Shown here: positions 7,864 to 16,045 of the stretch, one piece after another
Layout of the letters: every line of letters starts with the position of its first letter
Position numbering within the stretch: position 1 is the first letter of the stretch
Assembly: GCA_030039165.1 (NCBI GenBank)
Contig: JASHQM010000079.1
Span: forward strand, 81,086 to 145,085
DNA from: Candidatus Sulfotelmatobacter sp.
GTDB taxonomy: Bacteria; Acidobacteriota; Terriglobia; Terriglobales; Acidobacteriaceae
Direction: 5' to 3'
Length of the DNA stretch: 64,000 nucleotides
Notes under the pieces: generated by a model
Told to the model about the DNA's origin: nothing
The model's input: the letters and a program-made list of their open reading frames with translations, nothing else
Database searches by the model: none
Made by a program: the position numbers and the translations under genes

Positions 7864-8793
7864 TTACTTCACGTCCTTCGCAGCGAAATCCACCAGGTTC
7901 TTCAGCGTATCGTTCGGAACATTCGCCACATTGCCGATGGTGCGGCCATTAATGAAAATCGTCGGCGTGCCTGTAACATCGACAGACTTGCCCAGCGCAA
8001 TCGAGGCATCCACATGCGCTTTAGCCACTGGGGTTGACGCACACGTGGCGACCTCTGACCCCTTTACGCCTGAGGCATCGGCAATGGCGGTCAGCTTCTC
8101 GTCGGCATTTTCGGCGGTTATGTCTGATTGCTGCGCGTAGGTGCTGGAGATGAACTTCCAGAAAGCATCATTCGATTGCTGCGCCACGCAGTCGGCGTAA
8201 TAGGCTCCTTTAGCCGCCCAGTTGTGCATTTCGAGGGGGAAACTCTGCCACACGAAACGCGCATTAGGTTCGGCGCTTACCAGCGCTTCGACCGTCGGTT
8301 GCGCGGCTTTGCAAGCCGGACACTGCAAGTCCCCGAACTCCACGATAGTGACGGGCGCGTTCTTTGGCCCGCGCGAAGGGCCGGTGATTCCTTTATCGAG
8401 CAAGTTCTTGACAGGGTCGTAGGGCCGTGCGCCGAAAGGAATCAATTCGCCGATGACCGCATGTTGCCCATCCGGGGTGATATAAAGACGGCTTAACTGC
8501 TGCCCTTGTGAGCTGGCTAAGATAACATCCACTTCTGCCAGGCCCGCGGCGATCGAGGGTTTAATGGAAGAAATCTTCCAGCTCAATTGAGCGTCATAAC
8601 CGAACGTCTGCTGCAAGAACGAGTCGACCGTGGCTTCCGATGGCAGAATATCAGCGGTGGCGGAAGCGCTCTTATCAGCGGGTTTCGCACCCGCCGTGGC
8701 GCCAGCGGGTACGGGTGTCGTGTTTTGGCCGAGGACAAACGTGCAAACTAGCAAAATGATAGTGAAAGAGAGCAGCTTGACAATACTGCGCAT
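7864..8793 (-). CDS. Secreted DsbA-family thiol-disulfide oxidoreductase
   Basis: A 309-residue protein with a signal peptide (residues 1-22, ending LGQ) and an Ala/Pro/Lys-rich linker (23-48). A small N-terminal domain (about 52-125) precedes a thioredoxin-fold DsbA-like domain carrying the active-site CPAC (158-161) and a cis-Pro loop GTPTIFINGR near residue 283. Such proteins oxidise or isomerise disulfides in the periplasm. Two extra Cys (YADC and ATC) are in the helical insert. Start has a good SD (AAAGGAAA). The gene is convergent with the secretin gene and upstream of nothing obvious; a role in folding envelope Cys proteins is inferred. Confidence 0.9.
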   Translation of the reverse strand: MRSIVKLLSFTIILLVCTFVLGQNTTPVPAGATAGAKPADKSASATADILPSEATVDSFLQQTFGYDAQLSWKISSIKPSIAAGLAEVDVILASSQGQQLSRLYITPDGQHAVIGELIPFGARPYDPVKNLLDKGITGPSRGPKNAPVTIVEFGDLQCPACKAAQPTVEALVSAEPNARFVWQSFPLEMHNWAAKGAYYADCVAQQSNDAFWKFISSTYAQQSDITAENADEKLTAIADASGVKGSEVATCASTPVAKAHVDASIALGKSVDVTGTPTIFINGRTIGNVANVPNDTLKNLVDFAAKDVK

Positions 8794-8833
8794 GGTTTCC
8801 TTTCAATTGTATCGACTGTTTGCTGACTGATTT

Positions 8834-10474
8834 TCAAAACTCATTTTTTGCGGCAATGGGAATACGGCGTCCGTATCCGAAAGCCTTGGGAGAAATCTTA
8901 ATGCCTGGTGCGGCTTGTTGCCGCTTGTATTCGGCGCGATCAACCATACCTACTATCCGGCGCACGAGGCCAATATCGAAGCGGTGATCGGCGGCAATTT
9001 GCTCAGCCGAGTGCATTTCCTCGACATAGTCTTCAAGCACAGCGTCGAGGGTCTCGTATGGCGGAAGAAAATCAGTATCTTTCTGGTTGGGGCGCAGTTC
9101 CGCCGATGGCGGCTTTTCCAGCGTCGCCGCTGGTATCACCGCGCGCCGGGAATTTGCATAGTGACTTAATCTATACACAAGAGTTTTCGGGACATCGGAG
9201 ATAACTGCGAGGCCGCCGACCATATCTCCGTAGAGTGTACAGTAGCCGACCCCCAGCTCGCTTTTGTTGCCGGTGGAAAGCACGATGGCTCCGAATTTAT
9301 TGGAAAGAGCCATCAGCAGCGTGCCACGCGTGCGAGACTGAATGTTTTCCTCCGTGACATCTTCCTTGCAACCAGCGAATACGTCGCGCAAAGTCAGCCT
9401 ATAGGCCTCGAAGACTCCATCGATCGGCAACAGCTCGAAGCGGATGCCGAGATTCTTTGCCAGGGCACGGGCATCGTCGATGGAACCTTTGGAAGAGTAA
9501 GGGCCGGGCATGCCAACGCCAATGACGTTTTCCGGGCCGATTGCGTCGGCGGCGATAACCGCTGTCAGCGCCGAGTCAATCCCGCCGCTCAGGCCGATGA
9601 TGGCCTTTTGGAATCCGCACTTGCGCATGTAATCGCGCGTACCGAGGACCAGCGCGGCATAAACGCTCGCTTCCTCGCCCGCGATTTGCTCGTGCATGTC
9701 GCCGGTAAGTGTTTTCGAGTCGAAATAAATCAAATCTTCCTCGAACGACTTGCCCTGCGCGACAGTTTTGCCCTCTGGATTGAGAACAATGCTGGAGCCG
9801 TCGAAGACCAGGCTGTCATTGCCTCCGACCTGGTTAACCAGCGCTACAGGAACTTTGTACTGCCGGACGATTGAGACCAGCATGTCGCGCCGCAATTCGC
9901 GTTTGCCGATCCAAAATGGCGAAGAAGAGATGTTGAGAACGAAGTTGCCCCCGGCGCGAATCAGCGCCTCGACAGGGTCGACCGTGTACAGGCGCTTCGG
10001 CCAGAACAATTTGTCGTTCCACGCATCCTCGCAGATCGTGAGCGCCATGCGGTTGCCGCAGAAGGGGAACAATTCCTGGCTGCGGGCGGGTGCAAAGTTT
10101 CGCATCTCGTCGAAGACATCGTAGGTGGGTAGCAGCATCTTCGATTGCAGGAATGCGATTTTGCCATCCTGCAACAGCGCAGCGGAGTTCATCACTGACT
10201 TGCCGGTTTCTGAATTCGCGGGTGTCACCAGCCCGCAGATCACAGCAATGCCTCGTGTTTCCAGAGCGATGCGCTCGGCAGTTTCCCGGTTGCGGGTGAC
10301 GAACGAAGGCCGCTCGACAAGATCGCGGGGAGGGTAACCGCATACCGAGAGCTCAGGAAAAAGAATCAGTCCGGCGCCATTCGCCCGCGCGCGCAGAGAA
10401 TAGTCGATAATCTTAGCGGCATTGCCGCTAAAATCTCCAACCGTAGGATTGATCTGGCCGAGAGCAATCTTCAC
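8834..10474 (-). CDS. nadE: Glutamine-dependent NAD(+) synthetase
   Basis: A 546-residue two-domain enzyme that makes NAD from deamido-NAD, ATP and glutamine. The N-terminal nitrilase-type amidase domain (1-260) shows the triad Glu41 (FPELSVCGYPP), Lys112 and Cys148 (LTICEDAWN). The C-terminal synthetase domain has the PP-loop SGGIDS at about 294-299 and STGNKSE. Length is typical. The start codon is GTG (10472-10474), at the conserved KIALGQINPTVGD; a TAAACT hexamer ends six bases upstream and no SD is seen, so the mRNA may be leaderless. Confidence 0.96.
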   Translation of the reverse strand: MKIALGQINPTVGDFSGNAAKIIDYSLRARANGAGLILFPELSVCGYPPRDLVERPSFVTRNRETAERIALETRGIAVICGLVTPANSETGKSVMNSAALLQDGKIAFLQSKMLLPTYDVFDEMRNFAPARSQELFPFCGNRMALTICEDAWNDKLFWPKRLYTVDPVEALIRAGGNFVLNISSSPFWIGKRELRRDMLVSIVRQYKVPVALVNQVGGNDSLVFDGSSIVLNPEGKTVAQGKSFEEDLIYFDSKTLTGDMHEQIAGEEASVYAALVLGTRDYMRKCGFQKAIIGLSGGIDSALTAVIAADAIGPENVIGVGMPGPYSSKGSIDDARALAKNLGIRFELLPIDGVFEAYRLTLRDVFAGCKEDVTEENIQSRTRGTLLMALSNKFGAIVLSTGNKSELGVGYCTLYGDMVGGLAVISDVPKTLVYRLSHYANSRRAVIPAATLEKPPSAELRPNQKDTDFLPPYETLDAVLEDYVEEMHSAEQIAADHRFDIGLVRRIVGMVDRAEYKRQQAAPGIKISPKAFGYGRRIPIAAKNEF

Positions 10475-10480
10475 AGATTT

Positions 10481-10486
10481 AGTTTA
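10481..10486 (-). promoter_or_regulatory. Candidate -10 box of nadE
   Basis: On the minus strand TAAACT is followed after six bases by the GTG start of nadE. The spacing would place transcription start at the start codon. No SD is visible. Support is by position only. Confidence 0.3.
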
Positions 10487-10715
10487 CGGCAAGCGGCGCT
10501 TTGTGGAAGCGCCGGCGCCAACCCTGTGTAACTGGTTAAATTCATGCGGAGTGGTTGAAATCGGCCATTTTCGTCGCTGCAACTTTTCCCAGTCAGTTGA
10601 GTTCCAATACAGTAGGCGCTTCCAGAAACGAGCGAAAACAGAACAGAAGGTCTGGACCGCTGGCGGATTGGCGCTTCTTAGGTGGGAAGCGTGGTCTGGA
10701 AAAAAGGGGGATACC

Positions 10716-11222
10716 ATGAGGTACCTTAAATATTTGGCGTTGGTCGGGGCGTTGGCGTTGCCGCTGGCTCTTGCACAGCCTTCACAGGCGCAGGTCGCGG
10801 TGGGAGTAGGCGTTGGCTATGGTCCTCCTGTAGGTTGCGCCTATGGGTATTACGGATATTACCCGTATGCTTGCGCTCCATATGGCTACTACGGTGCTGG
10901 CTGGTTCGCAAATGGCATTTTTATCGGCGCTGGCCCCTGGTATGGCTGGGGTTGGGGCGGATGGGGTGGTTGGTGGCCTGGTTGGGGTTGGGGCCGCGGC
11001 TGGGGCTGGGGTGGTGCGCGGGGCTTCGTTGGTAGAGGCTTCGCTGGGCGTGGCTTCGCCGGACGTGGCTTTGCCGGCCGCGGTTTCGCCGGCCGCGGTT
11101 TCGCCGGTGGACGTGGATTCGCTGGCGGTGGCTCTCACGGCGGAGGCGGCTTCCACGGTGGAGGCGGTGGCTTTCACGGTGGCGGAGGTGGGTTTCATGG
11201 CGGGGGCGGTGGACACCGATAA
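10716..11222 (+). CDS. Secreted Gly/Tyr/Trp/His-rich repeat protein
   Basis: A 168-residue protein. Signal peptide at residues 1-26 (cleavage after SQA). Then a Tyr/Gly/Trp-rich segment (YGYYGYYPYACAPYGYY; several GWG), six GRGFA-type pentapeptide repeats around residues 103-132, and a tail of HGGGG repeats ending GGGHR. An SD (AAGGGGG at 10704-10710) fixes ATG 10716; longer in-frame readings upstream are not signal-like. No enzyme family applies. Similar glycine-rich secreted proteins are surface or matrix proteins; the His-Gly tail could bind metal, which is inference. A strong terminator follows at 11269, so it is a single-gene transcript. Confidence 0.8.
   Translation: MRYLKYLALVGALALPLALAQPSQAQVAVGVGVGYGPPVGCAYGYYGYYPYACAPYGYYGAGWFANGIFIGAGPWYGWGWGGWGGWWPGWGWGRGWGWGGARGFVGRGFAGRGFAGRGFAGRGFAGRGFAGGRGFAGGGSHGGGGFHGGGGGFHGGGGGFHGGGGGHR
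11022..11111 (+). repeat. Six 15-bp coding tandem repeats in the Gly-rich gene
   Basis: Units of GGCTTCGCYGGNCGY type repeat every 15 bases (11022, 11037, 11052, 11067, 11082, 11097), each encoding GFxGR. Synonymous third positions differ between units, so the repeat is maintained at protein level rather than being a fresh DNA duplication. Confidence 0.85.
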
Positions 11223-11268
11223 TCGCCGTGTTCGAACGGTTTGACGTGGAACATGACTGGGCTGCAAT

Positions 11269-11303
11269 CGGCTGGCGGCTGAAGCTGCCAGCCGTTTGTT
11301 TAT
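11269..11303 (+). terminator. Rho-independent terminator of the Gly-rich gene
   Basis: An 11-bp stem CGGCTGGCGGC / GCTGCCAGCCG with one G-T pair and a TGAA tetraloop (11280-11283) is followed by TTTGTTTAT. This is the cleanest intrinsic terminator in the window. Confidence 0.85.
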
Positions 11304-11446
11304 TGATCGTCAACTATTGGTCGTCAGTCGTTTGTTTTAATTCATCGTCGCGGTGGAGTCGGCGGTACAAGGATGTACGGCCTTTTTCACAAAAGCCGTG
11401 TTCCTTCCAGATCAAGCTTACATCCGAGCCTTTGTCCGGCTCCGTG

Positions 11447-11809
11447 CTAGAGCACGACCATCGTGATGCCGCGGTTGGCGCGGCCTAGATCAGGGTCAGA
11501 CTTGAGTTCGGGATGAGTTTGCAAGAGTTTCCAAGCGGCATCGTCAGATTTCGACCAGTTCTCCCCGAAAATGCAGGCTCGAATTAGGCCGTCGCGGACT
11601 AACTGCAGCAGCCGATTTTGCACGGCGATACGGACATCTCCCCCCGCGCCCGTTGAACCGTAGCCATGTATGAGTTTCAGGAACTTCGCGTTTTCTTGAC
11701 CTGCCGTTGCCAGTTCCCGCTCCAGGCGCTGAAGCACTTCGCGGACCGACGGCATGTCGGATTTAAGATTTACGGTTTTGATCGCTACGCCTTGTATTTC
11801 GTGCTCCAA
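11447..11809 (-). CDS. Smr-domain protein (small MutS-related)
   Basis: A 120-residue protein, essentially a lone Smr domain: N-terminal VAIKTVNLKSDMPSV, helix LQRLERELATAG, then KLIHGYGSTGAGG (about residues 46-58), the HGxGxG signature of Smr endonuclease/nucleic-acid-binding domains. C-terminal FGENWSKSD and ITMVVL match the end of such domains. Stand-alone Smr proteins nick DNA or cleave RNA. The only start in frame after the preceding stop is TTG 11809; there is no clear SD. It lies 70 bases downstream of smpB on the same strand. Confidence 0.75.
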   Translation of the reverse strand: MEHEIQGVAIKTVNLKSDMPSVREVLQRLERELATAGQENAKFLKLIHGYGSTGAGGDVRIAVQNRLLQLVRDGLIRACIFGENWSKSDDAAWKLLQTHPELKSDPDLGRANRGITMVVL

Positions 11810-11879
11810 ACCAAAAACGTCGTTTCAGCAGTCATTTGAACGGCGCTCGACCATACGGGCCCAATGGCTACCGCCTCTA

Positions 11880-12407
11880 CTAGCCTTTTCTCCCACGAGC
11901 AATCGCCTCACGTGCTTCTTTATCCGCTGTTCGTCGCCGTTCAGTTTCCCGCTTATCCCACAGTTGCTTACCCTTGGCCAGAGCGATCTCAACTTTGACT
12001 TTACCATTCTTGAAATACATACGAGTGGGGATCAATGTGAGGCCTTTAGCTTGGGTTTTCCCGATTAGCTTGCGTATTTCATCTTTGTGCATCAGCAGCT
12101 TTCGGGTACGCAAGGCAGCATGGTTCGAGTAGCTGCCATGTTCGTAAGGGCTGATGTGGCAGTTGAGCAACCAGAGTTCCCCATCTTTGACCAAGCCATA
12201 AGAATCGCGCAGGTTCGTTTTTCCGCCGCGAACCGATTTAACTTCGGTTCCCGTTAAAACCAGGCCACATTCAAATTTTTCCAGCAAGAAATAGTTGTGA
12301 GAAGCGATCCTATTAACGGCGGCATCTCTCTGCCCCGCGGCCGTGGGATCACGGCGTGGGGTTTTCTCAGGGCTGGCCTTAGTTTGATATGTGGATTGGC
12401 GGGGCAT
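11880..12407 (-). CDS. smpB: SsrA (tmRNA)-binding protein SmpB
   Basis: SmpB delivers tmRNA to stalled ribosomes for trans-translation. The conserved core is complete: NYFLLEKFECGLVLTGTE, VKSVRGGKTNLRDSY, PYEHGSYSNH, R(T)RKLLMHKDEI, GLTLIPTRMYFKNGKVKVE and the basic tail KGKQLWDKRE. The frame is open up to an ATG at 12485 and another at 12425. ATG 12407 gives 175 residues, closer to the family's usual 150-170; the longer forms add an unconserved extension. No ssrA gene is visible nearby. The start is uncertain, the identity is not. Confidence 0.95.
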   Translation of the reverse strand: MPRQSTYQTKASPEKTPRRDPTAAGQRDAAVNRIASHNYFLLEKFECGLVLTGTEVKSVRGGKTNLRDSYGLVKDGELWLLNCHISPYEHGSYSNHAALRTRKLLMHKDEIRKLIGKTQAKGLTLIPTRMYFKNGKVKVEIALAKGKQLWDKRETERRRTADKEAREAIARGRKG

Positions 12408-12623
12408 GCAGGTTGCTTGGCTCATCTTAGCAAGAAGCGCTTCGCGGGCTGAGGCCTGGTGCCCGGGGCGAGTTGACTGTGGCACGTGCGAACATGTGCT
12501 CTACTGCGGAGGACACCCGGATGCTTCTGTGGGGTGAGATTCCAGGGCAAGGCCTGAAGGTCTACGACCAAAGAGTGTAACTCCCATGCAGACAATCACA
12601 TGGGAAGCTGCGAAAGGCGATGT

Positions 12624-12629
12624 TATAAT
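12624..12629 (+). promoter_or_regulatory. Extended -10 promoter upstream of the secretin-pseudopilin genes
   Basis: TGT-TATAAT (12621-12629) is a perfect -10 hexamer with the extended TGn element, 114 bases before the secretin ATG at 12744. The predicted leader would be about 105 bases. No good -35 is seen, as is common with extended -10 promoters. Confidence 0.55.
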
Positions 12630-12743
12630 CGCGCTAAAGCACAATTTTTGTTGCTTCGATAACGTCAAACCAAATCCCAGGTTCGCTGGCCTCGGGGTGA
12701 AAGACTGCGTGTCCGGCGAAGACTTTTTAGCGAGGATTGACGA

Positions 12744-15023
12744 ATGAGACGTCTGAAGCCCGCGGCAGTGCTGCTGCTGGTGGTCTTAACCCTTGTGCCC
12801 GCAATCGCACGCGATAAGGCCAAAACCCTTTACGACAAAGGACAGGATGCCGAAGCCCGGCAGAATTATGAGCAGGCCTATGAGTTTTTTAAGCAGGCCT
12901 ACGACCTGAAGCCGAAGGATCTTCGCTACCGCGCTTCGTTCGAGCGTTTGCGCTTCAAGGCCGCGGCCACAATTGTGCATCGTGGCATTGGCCTGCGCGA
13001 TCAAGGCAAGTTGGACGAGGCAGTAATCGAATTTCAGCGGGCCGCCCAGATCGACCCATCGTTGTTTACGGCGCAACAGGAGTTGAAGAAAACGCTGGAG
13101 ATGATTCATGACCAGAAGAATCCTCCGCCGCAGGCCGCAGGCCCGCCAAACAGCCTGGAGCGCAAAATCAGAGAAGCCAGCGGCCCGGTTGAGCTCGCGC
13201 CCATTTCAAACGTCCCCATAACCGTAAAACTCACCGAAGATTCGAAAGTGATTTACCAAACCATCGGGCAGCTTGCCGGGATCAACGTTCTCTTCGACCC
13301 CGACTACACATCAAAGCGGATCAAAGTTGAACTGAACGGAGTGACGCTGGAAGATGCGCTGGAAATTACGGCGCTGTCTTCGAAGACTTTCTGGCGGCCA
13401 GTAACGAGCAATACGATTTTTGTAGCTCAGGATAATCCTGCCAAGCGCAAGGAACTCGAACAGAGCGTACTGAAGACTTTCTATCTCTCGAACATTTCTC
13501 AGCCGACCGAGCTGCAAGATGTCGTAAACGCAATCCGCGCAGTGCTCGACGTGCAACGCGTTCAGCAGTTGCTTTCTCAGAACGCTCTGGTGGTTCGCGG
13601 AACGCCGGACCAGATCGCGCTCGCCGAGAAATTGGTGGACGATCTGGATCGTGCCCGGCCAGAGGTGTTAGTCGATATCGCGGTGCTACAGATTAGCAAG
13701 GATAAGTCGCGCACCCTTGGGCTGAGCCCGCCTTCCAGCGCAACCGTCACTCTGCAGAGCAACATCAACACTTCCAGCAGCTCCAGTAGTTCGACCACGA
13801 CCACTACGGGCACGACCAGCACCAGCACCGGTACGGGCCTGGAATTGAACACTCTGGGCAATTTGAACGCGACCGATTTTCAGGTAGCGATCGGCTCGGC
13901 AAATCTCTCCGCGGTGATGAGCGACAGCGACACCAAAATGTTGCAGAATCCGCAGGTGCGTGCACTCGATAACCAGAAAGCGACGCTGAAGATTGGCGAA
14001 CGCGTGCCGGTAGCGACAGGATCGTTTCAGCCCGGCATTGGTGGTGTGGGTATCAATCCGCTGGTTAATACGCAGTTCCAGTATTTGGACGTTGGCGTGA
14101 ACATCGATGTCACGCCGCATGTTCACAACGACCGGGAAGTAACGCTGAAAATCACGATGGAAATCTCTTCGGTCGTAGGTCAGTCCAGCATCGGTGGCAT
14201 CAGCCAGCCGATTATTGGCCAAAAGAAAATCGAACACGAAATTCGGCTGCGCGATGGTGAATCGAGTCTGATCGGAGGCATCTTCGACGATTCGCAGACG
14301 CGTTCCCTGGCCGGCATTCCTGGCTTGGCGCAGATTCCCCTGATCCGATACCTGTTTGGTCAGGAGACGAAGGACCACGAGCAGGATGAGACGGTGTTCG
14401 CTATTACTCCGCACGTCGTGCGCGCGGCCAGCGTCGGCGAACTCAATCAGCGTGCCATTGATATCGGCACGGCGAACGCGATCCAACTGCGCTACGTAAG
14501 CCATCCCCAGACTCCCGCTGCTCCAGCCACGCCGGCTTCGTCTGCAGCGGCTCCCGCGCCTGCCGCTCAGCCTCCGGCGAATCAGGGTCCGAATCAAGCC
14601 GGCGTCTCCGCGCAGCCCGCGAATTTCCTGTTTGATCCAGGGCAGGTCACGACCACTAAGGGCAACACTTTTACGGTCAATCTCATGATTTCTGGCGCAA
14701 AGGATGTGTACTCGGTGCCGGTGCAACTGAACTACGACGAGAAGATGCTCGACCTGCTAAATGTGTCGAATGGCGGCTTCCTGTCACAGGATGGGCAGGC
14801 GGTGGCTCTGGTGCACCGGCAGGATGAAAAAGGCCTGCAGATTACGGCCACGCGGCCGCCAGGCTCGGGCGGTGTATCGGGACAAGGGGCCGTGGTTACG
14901 CTGACGTTCCAAGCCAAGGAAAGTGGGCAGACTCCTTTGACGATTACAAGGGGTGGGGCTCGCGATCCGGGATTACAGGCAATTAACGTGAATGGAGCGC
15001 AGGCCTCCATCACTGTGCAGTAG
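12744..15023 (+). CDS. Secretin with N-terminal TPRs and C-terminal cohesin domain
   Basis: A 759-residue secreted protein. Signal peptide 1-22 (AIA). TPR-like repeats about 25-125 (YEQAYEFFKQAYDLKPKD; LDEAVIEFQRAAQIDP). Secretin short domains at about 155-310, including an STN-like part. Secretin beta domain about 310-575, interrupted near residues 341-362 by a Ser/Thr-only tract (encoded about 13765-13835), ending FAITPHVVRA. Then a Pro/Ala linker (about 590-628) and a cohesin-like beta domain (about 630-759: FDPGQVTTTKGNTFTVNL, VPVQLNYDEKMLDLL, GQGAVVTLTFQAKE). It is followed within 92 bases by two GspG-like pseudopilins, so it is the outer-membrane channel of a type II secretion/pilus-like system. 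SD GAGGA at 12733-12737. Confidence 0.93.
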   Translation: MRRLKPAAVLLLVVLTLVPAIARDKAKTLYDKGQDAEARQNYEQAYEFFKQAYDLKPKDLRYRASFERLRFKAAATIVHRGIGLRDQGKLDEAVIEFQRAAQIDPSLFTAQQELKKTLEMIHDQKNPPPQAAGPPNSLERKIREASGPVELAPISNVPITVKLTEDSKVIYQTIGQLAGINVLFDPDYTSKRIKVELNGVTLEDALEITALSSKTFWRPVTSNTIFVAQDNPAKRKELEQSVLKTFYLSNISQPTELQDVVNAIRAVLDVQRVQQLLSQNALVVRGTPDQIALAEKLVDDLDRARPEVLVDIAVLQISKDKSRTLGLSPPSSATVTLQSNINTSSSSSSSTTTTTGTTSTSTGTGLELNTLGNLNATDFQVAIGSANLSAVMSDSDTKMLQNPQVRALDNQKATLKIGERVPVATGSFQPGIGGVGINPLVNTQFQYLDVGVNIDVTPHVHNDREVTLKITMEISSVVGQSSIGGISQPIIGQKKIEHEIRLRDGESSLIGGIFDDSQTRSLAGIPGLAQIPLIRYLFGQETKDHEQDETVFAITPHVVRAASVGELNQRAIDIGTANAIQLRYVSHPQTPAAPATPASSAAAPAPAAQPPANQGPNQAGVSAQPANFLFDPGQVTTTKGNTFTVNLMISGAKDVYSVPVQLNYDEKMLDLLNVSNGGFLSQDGQAVALVHRQDEKGLQITATRPPGSGGVSGQGAVVTLTFQAKESGQTPLTITRGGARDPGLQAINVNGAQASITVQ

Positions 15024-15114
15024 TGCGCATCTAAGTATTTGGGTCCGGGTCAGGCTTTCAGTGGAGGCTGAGGAGTATACCTGGACCATTACAAAATCCA
15101 GATGCGGGTTAAAT

Positions 15115-15591
15115 ATGATGCAGTTTCAAGGCGGGCGGAGGAGATGTCCGGGGCAGCGGGGTTTTACACTGCTCGAGCTGATCATTGCGACGACCATTGT
15201 GGTGATTCTCTCTACCATGGCTGTTCCGATGGCGCGCATCACTATTCAGCGTGAGCGGGAGCGCATGTTGCGCGAGGACTTGTGGGAGATGCGCGACGCG
15301 ATTGACCGCTATAAAGATGCCGCTGATCGCGGCGGCTTTCAAACTAAAGTCGACAGCCAGAACTATCCCCCCGATTTGGAAACACTAGTCAAAGGCGTCG
15401 ATGTACAGGGAAAGAAAGTTCGATTCCTGCGGAAAATTCCAGTCGATCCCATGACTGGAACCACCGAGTGGGGGCTGCGTTCCATGCAGGACGATCCGGA
15501 TTCGGATTCATGGGGCGAGCAGAACGTATTTGACGTTTATACCAAGTCACAAGGTACGGCTCTCGACGGGACGAAGTACAGGGATTGGTAA
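15115..15591 (+). CDS. Type II secretion pseudopilin (GspG-like)
   Basis: A 158-residue prepilin. A short basic leader is followed by the cleavage and methylation site GFTLLELIIATTIVVILSTM (from about residue 16; cleaved after the Gly, Glu at +5), then a single hydrophobic helix and a GspG-type soluble domain with IPVDPMTG and the acidic DDPDSDSWGEQ / FDVYTKSQG region that binds calcium in GspG. ATG 15115 (or 15118) is chosen because the upstream extension is not leader-like. Its TAA shares bases with the ATG of the next pseudopilin gene. Confidence 0.92.
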   Translation: MMQFQGGRRRCPGQRGFTLLELIIATTIVVILSTMAVPMARITIQRERERMLREDLWEMRDAIDRYKDAADRGGFQTKVDSQNYPPDLETLVKGVDVQGKKVRFLRKIPVDPMTGTTEWGLRSMQDDPDSDSWGEQNVFDVYTKSQGTALDGTKYRDW

Positions 15592-15995
15592 TGGTAAGAC
15601 GGTTGAAATCAAAAGGTGCCGTCGGGTTCACACTCCTGGAGATGATGATCGTGATCATCATCATGGGAATTCTGCTTTCCATCGCTCTGCCCATCTACAA
15701 CCAGTCCGTTCTGAAGGCTCGCGAGTCGGTGCTGCGCAACGATTTATTTGAACTCCGCAAGCTTATCTCGCAATACACGCTCGACAAGCAGAAAGCGCCG
15801 CAGTCGCTGGATGATCTGGTGCAGGCCGGCTATATCAAACAGATACCCAAAGACCCAATGACCAACGAAGCTAACTGGGCGCCTCAGGAAGAGGACGTGC
15901 TCTCGTCGGTGGATCAGACCGATCCTGGAATTGACGACGTGCATTCCGCTTCGAATGCCATTTCCAGCGACGGAACAGCCTACAGCACCTGGTAG
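15591..15995 (+). CDS. Type II secretion pseudopilin (GspG-like), second copy
   Basis: A 134-residue prepilin with a basic leader ([11 protein letters not shown]) and the site [20 protein letters not shown], then a soluble part with [19 protein letters not shown], the GspG hallmark, and a final [11 protein letters not shown] 15591 overlaps the stop of the preceding gene by one base (TAATG); an alternative TTG at 15585 is less likely. The two pseudopilins differ clearly, so they are paralogues with separate positions in the pseudopilus rather than a recent duplication. Confidence 0.9.
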   Translation: MVRRLKSKGAVGFTLLEMMIVIIIMGILLSIALPIYNQSVLKARESVLRNDLFELRKLISQYTLDKQKAPQSLDDLVQAGYIKQIPKDPMTNEANWAPQEEDVLSSVDQTDPGIDDVHSASNAISSDGTAYSTW

Positions 15996-16045
15996 CGTCT
16001 TTCTTCCACATTGCAACCGTTCGGCGCAGGCACTACCATTTACTC

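Noticed and set aside
11022..11111. Regular 15-bp repeats resembling a short CRISPR-like array
   Set aside because: No spacers; the repeats are contiguous codons of a Gly-rich protein with synonymous drift.
13686..14726. Long open frame (346 codons) antisense to the second secretin gene
   Set aside because: It mirrors a GC-rich coding region whose own frame encodes a full secretin-cohesin protein; the antisense product is Arg/His-rich with no fold or motif.
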